Assembly: GCA_002316225.1 (NCBI GenBank)
Contig: DCDC01000170.1
Location: 1 to 6,126, forward strand
Direction of reading: 5' to 3'
Origin: Firmicutes bacterium UBA1065
GTDB lineage: Bacteria > Bacillota > Clostridia > Tissierellales > Sedimentibacteraceae
DNA length: 6,126 nt
Part shown: positions 1-5,989 of the stretch, piece by piece
Layout: the number at the start of each line of letters is the position of its first letter
Numbering within the stretch: position 1 is the stretch's first letter
Notes under the pieces: generated by a model
Databases searched by the model: none
What the model was told of the DNA's origin: nothing
What the model saw: the letters and a program-made list of their open reading frames with translations, nothing else
Program-made: the position numbers and the translations under genes

Positions 1-16
1 CATATGTTTGACAAAC

Positions 17-661
17 CTACACGATTAATTTCCCGTTTTTTATGGAATAGTAGGCTGCCTGGCCAAGAGATATTTGTGTTTTTCCGCTTGAAATCTCTCC
101 CAGCAAGGCTCCTATCCTTTCTAAGTTTTCCTTTTCCACTATAAGCTTAAACAGGACCTGGTCCTCATAGACCTTATCCGTGACAATGAAATTATTTTTT
201 AAGAGTTCATTTTCCATCTTCCCCAACAAGGTGTAGTCTATCTTGAATGATACATCATAAAACATAACCTTGTCTACTATTATTCCGCTCTCAAGAGCAA
301 TCTTACAGCCCTTTGTATAAGCTCTTACCAAACCTCCCGCTCCCAGGAGGACTCCGCCGAAATATCTGGTCACCACTACCGCTACATTTTTTAAGTTTTC
401 CTGCATAATGACATTTAAAACCGGCATGCCTGCGGTTCCCGAAGGTTCTCCGTCATCGGAAAATCTTTGTATGTTTGAATTCTCTCCTATGACATAGGCA
501 TACACGTTGTGGGTTGCATCCTTGAATTCCTTCTTTATTTTATCTATAAAATCCAAGGCTTCTTCTTCTGTTTCAACGGGGCATGCGGTTCCAATGAATC
601 TTGACTTGTTAATGATTATTTCATCTCTTCCAAATTTATGAATGGATTTGTAATTACCCAT
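17..661 (-). CDS. yigZ: YigZ/IMPACT family protein (UPF0029 + DUF1949 domains)
   Basis: A 214-residue protein of the YigZ (YvyE)/IMPACT family, the usual family length. Seen: the N-terminal UPF0029 domain spans about residues 18-123, with KSRFIG (19-24), THNVYAY (50-56), SDDGEPSGTAGMP (68-80) and the glycine-rich TRYFGGVLLGAGGLVRAY stretch (98-115). A DUF1949-like ferredoxin-fold domain follows at about 138-195. The start at 661 was chosen because GGGAG lies 6 bases upstream and the product begins like other family members. An in-frame ATG at 706 would add 15 residues not typical of the family; it has a weaker GAGGG with a 9-base gap, so it is a possible alternative. The start codon overlaps the hflX stop by 8 bases, so the two are co-transcribed and probably translationally coupled. 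Family knowledge: eukaryotic IMPACT/YIH1 binds GCN1 and restrains GCN2; the bacterial role is not settled. Cytosolic. The family call is firm, the function is not. Confidence 0.95.
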   Translation of the reverse strand: MGNYKSIHKFGRDEIIINKSRFIGTACPVETEEEALDFIDKIKKEFKDATHNVYAYVIGENSNIQRFSDDGEPSGTAGMPVLNVIMQENLKNVAVVVTRYFGGVLLGAGGLVRAYTKGCKIALESGIIVDKVMFYDVSFKIDYTLLGKMENELLKNNFIVTDKVYEDQVLFKLIVEKENLERIGALLGEISSGKTQISLGQAAYYSIKNGKLIV

Positions 662-1916
662 TGTTTTCTCCCATGTAACAAAGGTATTCTTCCTTTTCGC
701 TGTCATACAGCAAAACCCTCAATGAAACTCCGTCTTCATCGAATTTAACATTTTGGGTCTTTCTGTTTTCAAACAGCCAATAATAAGTTTTTAACCTATC
801 ATTGGGAATTTTAAGCTTGTAAAAGTTTTTTGGCCCGTAAAGCTTCCTGTCCACCTCTTCCAAGAGAACATCGATGTTGTATTTATATTTTGCTGAGATA
901 TAAATAATTCCATTGTTAATAAGAGATGTTTTATCGTTTAAAACCTTATCAACCTTATTGTAAACGGTCAAAACGGGAATATCGCTGCCGGTAATCTTTT
1001 CGATGAGCCGGCTTGTTGTTTCCTTATGAACCGTAAGGTTTTCATCATTTATGTCAATAAGATGAATGATCAGGTCGGCATACTTGATTTCTTCCAGGGT
1101 TCCTTTGAAGGCCTCGACAATTTGTGTGGGAAGCTTTTTAATAAACCCTACCGTATCGGAAAAAATTGCCCTTCTTCCCCCAGGCAGCTTCACCCTCCTA
1201 AGCTCTGTATCGAGGGTTGCAAAAAGCATGTCATGGGCAAAAACCTTCTTGCTTTCTCCATCTTCCTTGTATTCATTATCCACCAGGGCATTCAACAATG
1301 TTGATTTTCCTGCATTGGTATACCCCACTATAGATACTATGGGGACCTGGTCCTTCATCCTTTTCTTCCTTTTAGTTTCCCTTACCCTTTCCAATGCCTC
1401 CAACTGCTTTTGGATGTCGGTGATCCTTTCTTTTATCCTTCTCCTGTCTGTTTCCAGCTTTTGTTCCCCGGGACCCCTGGTGCCTATTCCTCCTCCTAAA
1501 CGGGACAAATTTTTATTGCCCCCTATAAGCCTGGGGAGGCTGTACTTTAACTGGGCCAGTTCAACTTGAAGCTGGCCTTCCTTGGTCAAGGCTCTTTTTG
1601 CAAATATGTCCAGTATAAGATCAGTCCTGTCAATTACTTTTGCTCCCGTAATTTCCTCTATGTTTCGTATTTGTGAGCCGCTTAACTCATCATTGAAAAC
1701 TATCGTATCTATATCTAATTCTTTTATATAATTGGCAATCTCTTCAATTTTCCCCTTGCCAGCATAAAATCTTTTGTCGATGCTTGGCTTGTTCTGAATG
1801 ATGCTTGAAACTACTTCACCCCCGGCTGTTTCAACCAATAGGCCAAGCTCCTCCATGTCGTTTTCTTCCTGGTCGGGCAGCTGGACTGCAACCAATAAAC
1901 ATCTTTCTTTTTCCAT
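654..1916 (-). CDS. hflX: GTPase HflX (ribosome-splitting factor)
   Basis: A 420-residue cytosolic GTPase of the Obg-HflX group. Seen: the HflX N-terminal domain (about 1-110); a coiled-coil middle domain containing the HflX-specific glycine-rich segment SRLGGGIGTRGPGE (138-151) and a charged helix (152-190); then the G domain with G1 GYTNAGKST (198-206), G2 TLDT (234-237), G3 DTVGF (254-258), G4 NKVD (320-323) and G5 SAK (341-343). A C-terminal domain covers about 365-420. A short charged insertion (213-224) sits between G1 and G2. Every nucleotide-binding motif is intact. Family knowledge: HflX binds the 50S subunit and uses GTP to split stalled or hibernating ribosomes in stress, and some paralogues (HflXr) give resistance to 50S-directed antibiotics. 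The start is supported by GGAGG 4 bases upstream. It is the first gene of an operon with yigZ and is transcribed away from the penicillin-binding protein gene. Nothing marks it as the resistance paralogue; it is probably housekeeping. Confidence 0.97.
   Translation of the reverse strand: MEKERCLLVAVQLPDQEENDMEELGLLVETAGGEVVSSIIQNKPSIDKRFYAGKGKIEEIANYIKELDIDTIVFNDELSGSQIRNIEEITGAKVIDRTDLILDIFAKRALTKEGQLQVELAQLKYSLPRLIGGNKNLSRLGGGIGTRGPGEQKLETDRRRIKERITDIQKQLEALERVRETKRKKRMKDQVPIVSIVGYTNAGKSTLLNALVDNEYKEDGESKKVFAHDMLFATLDTELRRVKLPGGRRAIFSDTVGFIKKLPTQIVEAFKGTLEEIKYADLIIHLIDINDENLTVHKETTSRLIEKITGSDIPVLTVYNKVDKVLNDKTSLINNGIIYISAKYKYNIDVLLEEVDRKLYGPKNFYKLKIPNDRLKTYYWLFENRKTQNVKFDEDGVSLRVLLYDSEKEEYLCYMGENNG
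668..672 (-). promoter_or_regulatory. Ribosome binding site of yigZ, inside the hflX 3' end
   Basis: GGGAG lies 6 bases before the ATG at 661, within the last codons of hflX. It decides the yigZ start in favour of 661 over the longer reading from 706, and it fits translational coupling through the 8-base ATGGGTAA overlap (661-654). Confidence 0.7.
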
Positions 1917-1920
1917 CTAT

Positions 1921-1925
1921 CCTCC
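1921..1925 (-). promoter_or_regulatory. Ribosome binding site of hflX
   Basis: GGAGG stands 4 bases before the ATG at 1916. The gap is slightly short but normal for a low-GC Gram-positive, and no other start nearby has a comparable site. Confidence 0.75.
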
Positions 1926-1966
1926 GAACTCTTTAATCCTTCAAATCTACAATTCAGGACAATAAT

Positions 1967-1995
1967 ACTATAACATCGTAAATGTCTTTTGGCAA
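1967..1995 (-). promoter_or_regulatory. Sigma-A-like promoter of the hflX-yigZ operon
   Basis: On the minus strand, -35 TTGCCA (1995-1990) is followed after exactly 17 bases by -10 TATAGT (1972-1967), and a TG one base upstream of the -10 gives an extended -10. Transcription would start near 1960, leaving a leader of about 44 bases before the hflX ATG. The match is close to consensus and correctly placed; the start point is inferred. Confidence 0.75.
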
Positions 1996-2008
1996 TGAGT
2001 CTTTATTA

Positions 2009-2024
2009 ATATAACAAGTTATAT
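2009..2024. repeat. AT-rich inverted repeat between the divergent promoters
   Basis: ATATAAC and GTTATAT form a perfect 7-base inverted repeat around a 2-base AA centre. It lies 13 bases upstream of the hflX -35 and about 50 bases upstream of the -35 of the opposite gene. The shape and position would suit an operator or upstream element, but in such AT-rich sequence a repeat of this size can arise by chance. No regulator is recognised for it. Confidence 0.3.
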
Positions 2025-2074
2025 AGAAATAAATCTTAAAATTTCATAAATTTTCTTATGGGCCTTTAAAAATA

Positions 2075-2103
2075 TTGATTTCATGCCTTCCCTATTATAT
2101 AAT
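2075..2103 (+). promoter_or_regulatory. Sigma-A-like promoter of the penicillin-binding protein gene
   Basis: -35 TTGATT (2075-2080) is followed after exactly 17 bases by a perfect -10 TATAAT (2098-2103). Transcription would start near 2110, giving a leader of about 70 bases. This is the best candidate for the gene at 2181. Confidence 0.7.
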
Positions 2104-2122
2104 TAATAAGATAATAAAATCT

Positions 2123-2153
2123 TTGACAATATTTGTGGTAATTGTGGAATACT
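2123..2153 (+). promoter_or_regulatory. Possible second promoter of the penicillin-binding protein gene
   Basis: A perfect -35 hexamer TTGACA (2123-2128) is followed 19 bases later by AATACT (2148-2153), preceded by TGG as in an extended -10. The -10 matches only 4 of 6 consensus bases and the spacer is long, so it is weaker than the site at 2075-2103. If used, the leader would be only about 20 bases. Confidence 0.35.
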
Positions 2154-2168
2154 AACTAAAGCAAACCC

Positions 2169-2173
2169 GGAGG
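2169..2173 (+). promoter_or_regulatory. Ribosome binding site of the penicillin-binding protein gene
   Basis: GGAGG stands 7 bases before the ATG at 2181, ideal spacing. It fixes this start over the later in-frame Met27, which has only an A-rich stretch before it. Confidence 0.85.
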
Positions 2174-2180
2174 TTTATTT

Positions 2181-5100
2181 ATGTCCAAAGGAAAAAAAGA
2201 TCCTGAAATAAACGAAAACAATTCAGAGGTTAAAAATAAAAATAATAAGAAAAAAAGAATGTCAAAAAAGAAAAGAAAAGTCATTATAAGAGTGAGTCTT
2301 TTAGTTATTCTTGCTGCCATCATAATAGCCGGAGGAGCCGTTTTCGGAATGGTGATGGGGATAATAAAAAGCGCTCCCAAAATAGATGCCACCAATGTTT
2401 TAAGCACCCTGACCGAAAGCTCGGTAATCGTGGACGAAAACGGAAATATCATAGAGCAGATACATGATCCAAACGAAAACAGGGAAATAGTACCCTTGAG
2501 TCAAATACCTGAACATTTGCAGAATGCATTCATTGCCATAGAGGATCATCGTTTTAAAGACCATTTCGGCATAGATATTAAACGTATTATTGGTGCCATT
2601 TTGAACAATTTCAGGGCAGGGGACCCTATGGCCCAGGGAGCCAGCACCATTACCCAGCAGCTGGTTAAAAACCTCTATCTGACCAACGAAAAATCCTGGG
2701 AACGTAAGATAAAGGAAATGTATCTGGCCATCCAGGTGGAAAGAGTTCTCTCAAAAGATCAAATACTTGAGAATTATCTCAATACCATACCCTTGGGGCA
2801 AAGTGCTTACGGGGTTCAGTCGGCTGCTTTTACATATTTTTCAAAGGATGTAAGCGAGCTTACCCTGGCGGAAAGTTCCCTCCTGGCCGGAGCTGCAAAA
2901 GGACCATCCTATGCTCCTTACAGCAGATATTCATTGGACAGCATCGATGATGTTCCCGAGGAAGACATAGTTGGATATGTCTTTATTGGGTCTGTCCAAT
3001 ATGCCTGTGTCTACAATCAAAATGCTGTTGACAGGCAGCATGACGTGTTAAAGAGAATGCTTGATTTGGGTTATATCAGTAAAGAAGAATATGACGCAGC
3101 CATAGGTGAAAATATGCGCCTGGCTTTAAATCCCGGGCAGAAAAAAATCGAAGGAATTTCATCGACACCCATGGATTATGTAAAAGAAAAAGTTATTGAA
3201 GATTTGATGAAATCCCAAAACTTAACCTACGAGGCAGCCGAGAATTATCTTTACAAGGGCGGTTTGACCATAACGACAACCATAGATGTAAATATTCAAA
3301 AATCCCTTGAGCAATCCTATGAGAATTTTCCGGTTTTATACTTAGGAGCCGAACCTTCAGGTGATAAGCCCATAGCCCAGGACTGGAGATATTTCAGGTG
3401 GGTGCGAGGCCAAGGAGACGGAATGCTTGACGCAGAATTAAATATCCTTAATGAAAACGGCCAGCACATATTTTTTGCAAAAGAAAACATTCTTGATGAA
3501 GAAAATAACCTCTACCTGAACCCGGATGAATATGAAATTGATGAAAGCGGAAATTTGATTGTCAACTCAAAGAAATTTGATATATATTCTTCAAATATAG
3601 ATATTGTCGATGCTTATACGATTGATGATAAAATGAACTTCGTTGCTCACAACATAGGTGCTCTGAATGTGGGAAACAATTATGAAGTAATCGATAAGAA
3701 AGGCACCAAGGGAAGCTTCAAAATTCCAAAATCCTACCTGGATAAAAACCCGGGAATGTTTAATATTGGAAGCGAAGGTGTCTTAACAATACCTGAAGGT
3801 TATTTCTTCTATCAGGAAAAGGGCATTGTACAGCCCCAGTCAGCAGCCGTAATAATAGATTACAGGACAGGTAAAATCAAAGGAATAATCGGAGGAAGGC
3901 AGATTGAAGGCAGCAAGACCTTTAATCGTGCTACGGATGCAGCCAGACAGCCGGGTTCAACAATTAAACCCTTGTCCGTATACTTGGCTGCCCTTGATTT
4001 AGGGTATTCGGCCGCCTACCCCCTGGATGACCTGCCAAGGTACAATGAAAATGGTGACAGGTGGCCCAAGAACTGGTATGAACACAGGAATATAAAATAT
4101 TGGGGCATACAGACCCTTAGAAAGTCAATTGAGCAATCCATAAACACAAACGCAGTTACCATGCTTGAAAAAATAGGCCTCGAAGCTGCAATGAACTCAT
4201 TGACAAATCTGGGTCTTATAGATAAGAACAATCCGAACAATGACACCTTTGTATCCCCTCAGGAGAACCCTTATTACAATGATGTGAATCTGGCATCCCT
4301 TGGCCTGGGTGGTTTAACCAAAGGTTTTTCACCCCTGGCAATGACTGCCGCTTATGGTACCATAGCCAATGATGGTGTATATGTAGAGCCGATTATCTAT
4401 ACCAAGGTAGTTAATTCCAAGGGCGAAACCATCCTGGAAAAGATACCTGAAACCCATGTGGCGGTTAGTCCCGAAGTTGCATCATTGATGAAGGATATAT
4501 TAAAAACAACGGTAACCCAGGGGCTTTCATACAGGGCAAGACTACCTAAGGAATTCGGAATAGATGTGGCAGGTAAAACAGGAACTACACAAGCAAACGG
4601 AGACTTCTGGTTTGTTGGTTTCACCCCCTACTACGTGGGAGGTATATGGGTTGGAAACGATAATGTTCAGATGAAGCTTTCAGGAGACAGCGGCAACAAC
4701 GCAAGGCTCTGGAGCGCCATTATGACTCCCATACATGAAGGCCTTGAACCGGCAACCTTCACACGCCACCCAAACCTGATACCTATAAGTGTTTGTGCCC
4801 AATCCGGGAAACTTCCCGGGGATTTGTGCGCCCATGATCAGAGAGGGAGTCAGATTATAACGGAATATTTTGTACCGGGAACCCAGCCTACCGAAACCTG
4901 TGACGTTCATGTTAAGGCTGAAATATGCAATATCTCTCTCTTCCTGAAGTCTCCGAACTGCCCCGGCAATGTGGTCGAAGAGAGAGTATTCATAATCAGA
5001 GACCCCCTCTATGACCCTTATCAAAAAGAGGATAATTATGAGGCAATAAAACTGTATCACCAAATCCTGGAAGATAGTATTACTTTCTCCATGGAAGAAC

Positions 5101-5444
5101 TTAAGCAAATATATGCCGGACAGATGACAACTGATGAAAACGGTAGAATAACCCATGTGTTGGGAATAGAAGTTCAAAACTTAAAACCTGAAGGTATGCT
5201 GACCGAAGATTATAAATATCAGGTGCCTACCAGAACCTGTTACCAGCATACTAAGTTGGATTACGACAGGTGGCTGAGAGAAGAGCATAACCAAAACGGC
5301 GATGACGATGATGCCCAAAGCGTGCTGGATGATATTGTCAACGGTATAATTGAAGAATTTGAAGCTATTGAAAGCGAGAATGATGAAAAACCGGATAATG
5401 GTGAAAGACAGATTGATGATATACTGGAATCAATAGAAAATTAA
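2181..5444 (+). CDS. ponA: Class A penicillin-binding protein (bifunctional transglycosylase/transpeptidase)
   Basis: A 1087-residue class A PBP that polymerises lipid II into glycan strands and cross-links the peptides, anchored in the membrane and acting outside. Seen: a Lys/Asn-rich cytoplasmic head (1-33), one membrane segment (about 34-62), and a GT51 domain with EDHRFKDHFGID (121-132; catalytic Glu121), GASTITQQLVKNLYL (153-167), RKIKE (175-179; second Glu179) and QILENYLNTIPLG (194-206). The penicillin-binding domain has SxxK at Ser593-Lys596, SxN at Ser653-Asn655 and KTG at 799-801. Both activities should be intact. Odd points: about 190 residues separate TTTID (365-369) from AAVIIDYRTG (555-564), much more than in B. 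subtilis PBP1; about 30 extra residues at 250-285; and an extension after about 850 with six cysteines and an acidic end (1036-1087). The start follows GGAGG by 7 bases. Monocistronic, divergent from hflX. The class is certain; the symbol is by analogy, since spore-formers carry several paralogues. Confidence 0.96.
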   Translation: MSKGKKDPEINENNSEVKNKNNKKKRMSKKKRKVIIRVSLLVILAAIIIAGGAVFGMVMGIIKSAPKIDATNVLSTLTESSVIVDENGNIIEQIHDPNENREIVPLSQIPEHLQNAFIAIEDHRFKDHFGIDIKRIIGAILNNFRAGDPMAQGASTITQQLVKNLYLTNEKSWERKIKEMYLAIQVERVLSKDQILENYLNTIPLGQSAYGVQSAAFTYFSKDVSELTLAESSLLAGAAKGPSYAPYSRYSLDSIDDVPEEDIVGYVFIGSVQYACVYNQNAVDRQHDVLKRMLDLGYISKEEYDAAIGENMRLALNPGQKKIEGISSTPMDYVKEKVIEDLMKSQNLTYEAAENYLYKGGLTITTTIDVNIQKSLEQSYENFPVLYLGAEPSGDKPIAQDWRYFRWVRGQGDGMLDAELNILNENGQHIFFAKENILDEENNLYLNPDEYEIDESGNLIVNSKKFDIYSSNIDIVDAYTIDDKMNFVAHNIGALNVGNNYEVIDKKGTKGSFKIPKSYLDKNPGMFNIGSEGVLTIPEGYFFYQEKGIVQPQSAAVIIDYRTGKIKGIIGGRQIEGSKTFNRATDAARQPGSTIKPLSVYLAALDLGYSAAYPLDDLPRYNENGDRWPKNWYEHRNIKYWGIQTLRKSIEQSINTNAVTMLEKIGLEAAMNSLTNLGLIDKNNPNNDTFVSPQENPYYNDVNLASLGLGGLTKGFSPLAMTAAYGTIANDGVYVEPIIYTKVVNSKGETILEKIPETHVAVSPEVASLMKDILKTTVTQGLSYRARLPKEFGIDVAGKTGTTQANGDFWFVGFTPYYVGGIWVGNDNVQMKLSGDSGNNARLWSAIMTPIHEGLEPATFTRHPNLIPISVCAQSGKLPGDLCAHDQRGSQIITEYFVPGTQPTETCDVHVKAEICNISLFLKSPNCPGNVVEERVFIIRDPLYDPYQKEDNYEAIKLYHQILEDSITFSMEELKQIYAGQMTTDENGRITHVLGIEVQNLKPEGMLTEDYKYQVPTRTCYQHTKLDYDRWLREEHNQNGDDDDAQSVLDDIVNGIIEEFEAIESENDEKPDNGERQIDDILESIEN

Positions 5445-5459
5445 ACCCTGAGTAAACTT

Positions 5460-5477
5460 GTCATCCTGACACTCCTT
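5460..5477. repeat. Collapsed partial copy of the palindromic repeat
   Basis: This 18-base unit reads GTCATCC-TGAC-ACTCCTT. It equals the first 7 and last 11 bases of the full unit at 5478-5546 with the middle 51 bases missing. The 13-base CTTGTCATCCTGA therefore occurs at 5457-5469 and again at 5475-5487, an 18-base period. Confidence 0.65.
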
Positions 5478-5539
5478 GTCATCCTGAGCGAAGCGAAGGA
5501 TCTCTATGGGATTCTTAGGGCTGAAGCCCTCAGAATGAC
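5478..5539. repeat. REP/MITE-like palindromic element
   Basis: A 62-base non-coding element whose ends are an 11-base inverted repeat with one mismatch: GTCATCCTGAG (5478-5488) and CTCAGAATGAC (5529-5539). Inside is a GCGAAGCGAA tandem (5488-5497) and a second hairpin: ATTCTTAGGGCT (5511-5522) pairs with AGCCCTCAGAAT (5525-5536) around a GA centre with a single mismatch. It is flanked by identical 7-base ACTCCTT (5471-5477 and 5540-5546), which could be a target duplication. From memory, not from a search, sequences starting GTCATCCTGAGCGAAGCGAA recur between genes of many Clostridia and other bacteria, so this is probably a dispersed element. It has no coding capacity; any mobility would depend on proteins supplied elsewhere. 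Confidence 0.7.
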
Positions 5540-5591
5540 ACTCCTTATCTTAAGAATGGCGGTTTGCAGGTATTCATAGAATTGACAAACA

Positions 5592-5621
5592 AAGAGTTCA
5601 GAATTCCAATTCTGAACTCTT
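5592..5621. terminator. Bidirectional intrinsic terminator
   Basis: AAGAGTTCAGAATT (5592-5605) and AATTCTGAACTCTT (5608-5621) are perfect 14-base inverted arms around a CC centre. The plus strand continues TATTATTTGT and the minus strand continues TGTTTGTC, both T-rich though interrupted. It lies between two convergent genes, 148 bases after the PBP stop and 2 bases after the spoVAE stop, so it most likely ends both transcripts. The stem is AT-rich in its inner part, but its length compensates. Confidence 0.85.
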
Positions 5622-5622
5622 A

Positions 5623-5979
5623 TTATTTGTCTCCCCGAGGATTGAATATAACGGCAGCGATGTAACCAAATATCAAGGCTGCTGCTACTCCTGGAGCTGT
5701 TCTAATCACTCCTCCGCTTAAGGCCCCCATAAAACCTTTATTTGTTGCTTCCTCCATTGCCCCCTTGGCCAATGAATTTCCAAATCCCAGGAGGGGTACT
5801 GTGGCACCTGAATGGCCTATTTCGACCAGTTTATCATATAGACCGAAAAATCCCAAAATGCAGCCTGTAACAACCATGGCTACAAGGAGGTAAGCATTGT
5901 TTTTCTTAAAGGTATCTATGAAAATCTGACCAAGTAAGCAAATAAAGCCCCCAATTAAAAAACTCATCAAATAATTCAT
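5623..5979 (-). CDS. spoVAE: Stage V sporulation protein AE (SpoVAE/SpoVAEb)
   Basis: A 118-residue, very hydrophobic protein of the SpoVAE (AEb) family, full length. Seen: hydrophobic segments at about 4-22, 29-47, 85-92 and 96-113; the family-typical GQIFID (17-22), FGLYDKLVEIGHSGATVPLLGFGNSLAKGA (45-74, given as landmarks FGLYDK, GATVP and GFGNSL) and the closing IFNPRG. Family knowledge: with SpoVAC and SpoVAD it forms part of the inner forespore membrane system that takes up Ca-dipicolinic acid in sporulation and helps release it in germination. Its start follows AGGAGG by 4 bases, and that site overlaps the stop of spoVAD, 8 bases upstream. It is the last gene of the operon before the terminator at 5592-5621. 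In B. subtilis the operon is under sigma-G in the forespore; the promoter would lie outside this window. Confidence 0.95.
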   Translation of the reverse strand: MNYLMSFLIGGFICLLGQIFIDTFKKNNAYLLVAMVVTGCILGFFGLYDKLVEIGHSGATVPLLGFGNSLAKGAMEEATNKGFMGALSGGVIRTAPGVAAALIFGYIAAVIFNPRGDK

Positions 5980-5983
5980 ATTG

Positions 5984-5989
5984 CCTCCT
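5984..5989 (-). promoter_or_regulatory. Ribosome binding site of spoVAE, overlapping the spoVAD stop
   Basis: AGGAGG shares its first two bases with the TAG stop of spoVAD (5990-5988) and ends 4 bases before the spoVAE ATG. The arrangement points to coupled translation of the two genes. Confidence 0.8.

Noticed and set aside
6..16. Small inverted repeat GTTTG-A-CAAAC just after the yigZ stop
   Set aside because: Only 5 bases with a 1-base centre and cut by the window edge; too little to call a terminator.
662..706. Longer yigZ reading from the ATG at 706
   Set aside because: It adds MTAKRKNTFVTWEKT, not typical of the family, and would overlap hflX by 53 bases; the site at 661 has better RBS spacing. 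Kept only as an alternative start.
1026..1569. Two overlapping plus-strand open frames (1026-1304 and 1066-1569)
   Set aside because: They lie antisense within hflX, have no convincing RBS or recognisable motif, and the hflX frame is full-length with all GTPase motifs.
1917..2180. Possible riboswitch, T-box or small RNA gene in the divergent region
   Set aside because: The leaders are only about 44 and 70 bases, and I see no conserved riboswitch core, T-box sequence or terminator/antiterminator pair.
2228..2280. A-rich low-complexity stretch at the start of the PBP gene, considered as a slippage or phase-variation tract
   Set aside because: The A runs are 7 bases or shorter and broken by other bases, and simply encode the Lys/Asn cytoplasmic head common in Gram-positive PBPs.
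2156..2452. Minus-strand frame of 98 codons, Phe/Leu-rich
   Set aside because: It is the reverse of the lysine-rich head and membrane segment of the PBP; its hydrophobicity comes from antisense A-rich codons.
4016..5177. Minus-strand frames at 4016-4246, 4397-4624 and 4680-5177
   Set aside because: All are antisense to the transpeptidase and C-terminal parts of the PBP, with no family resemblance; the sense frame carries the SxxK, SxN and KTG motifs.
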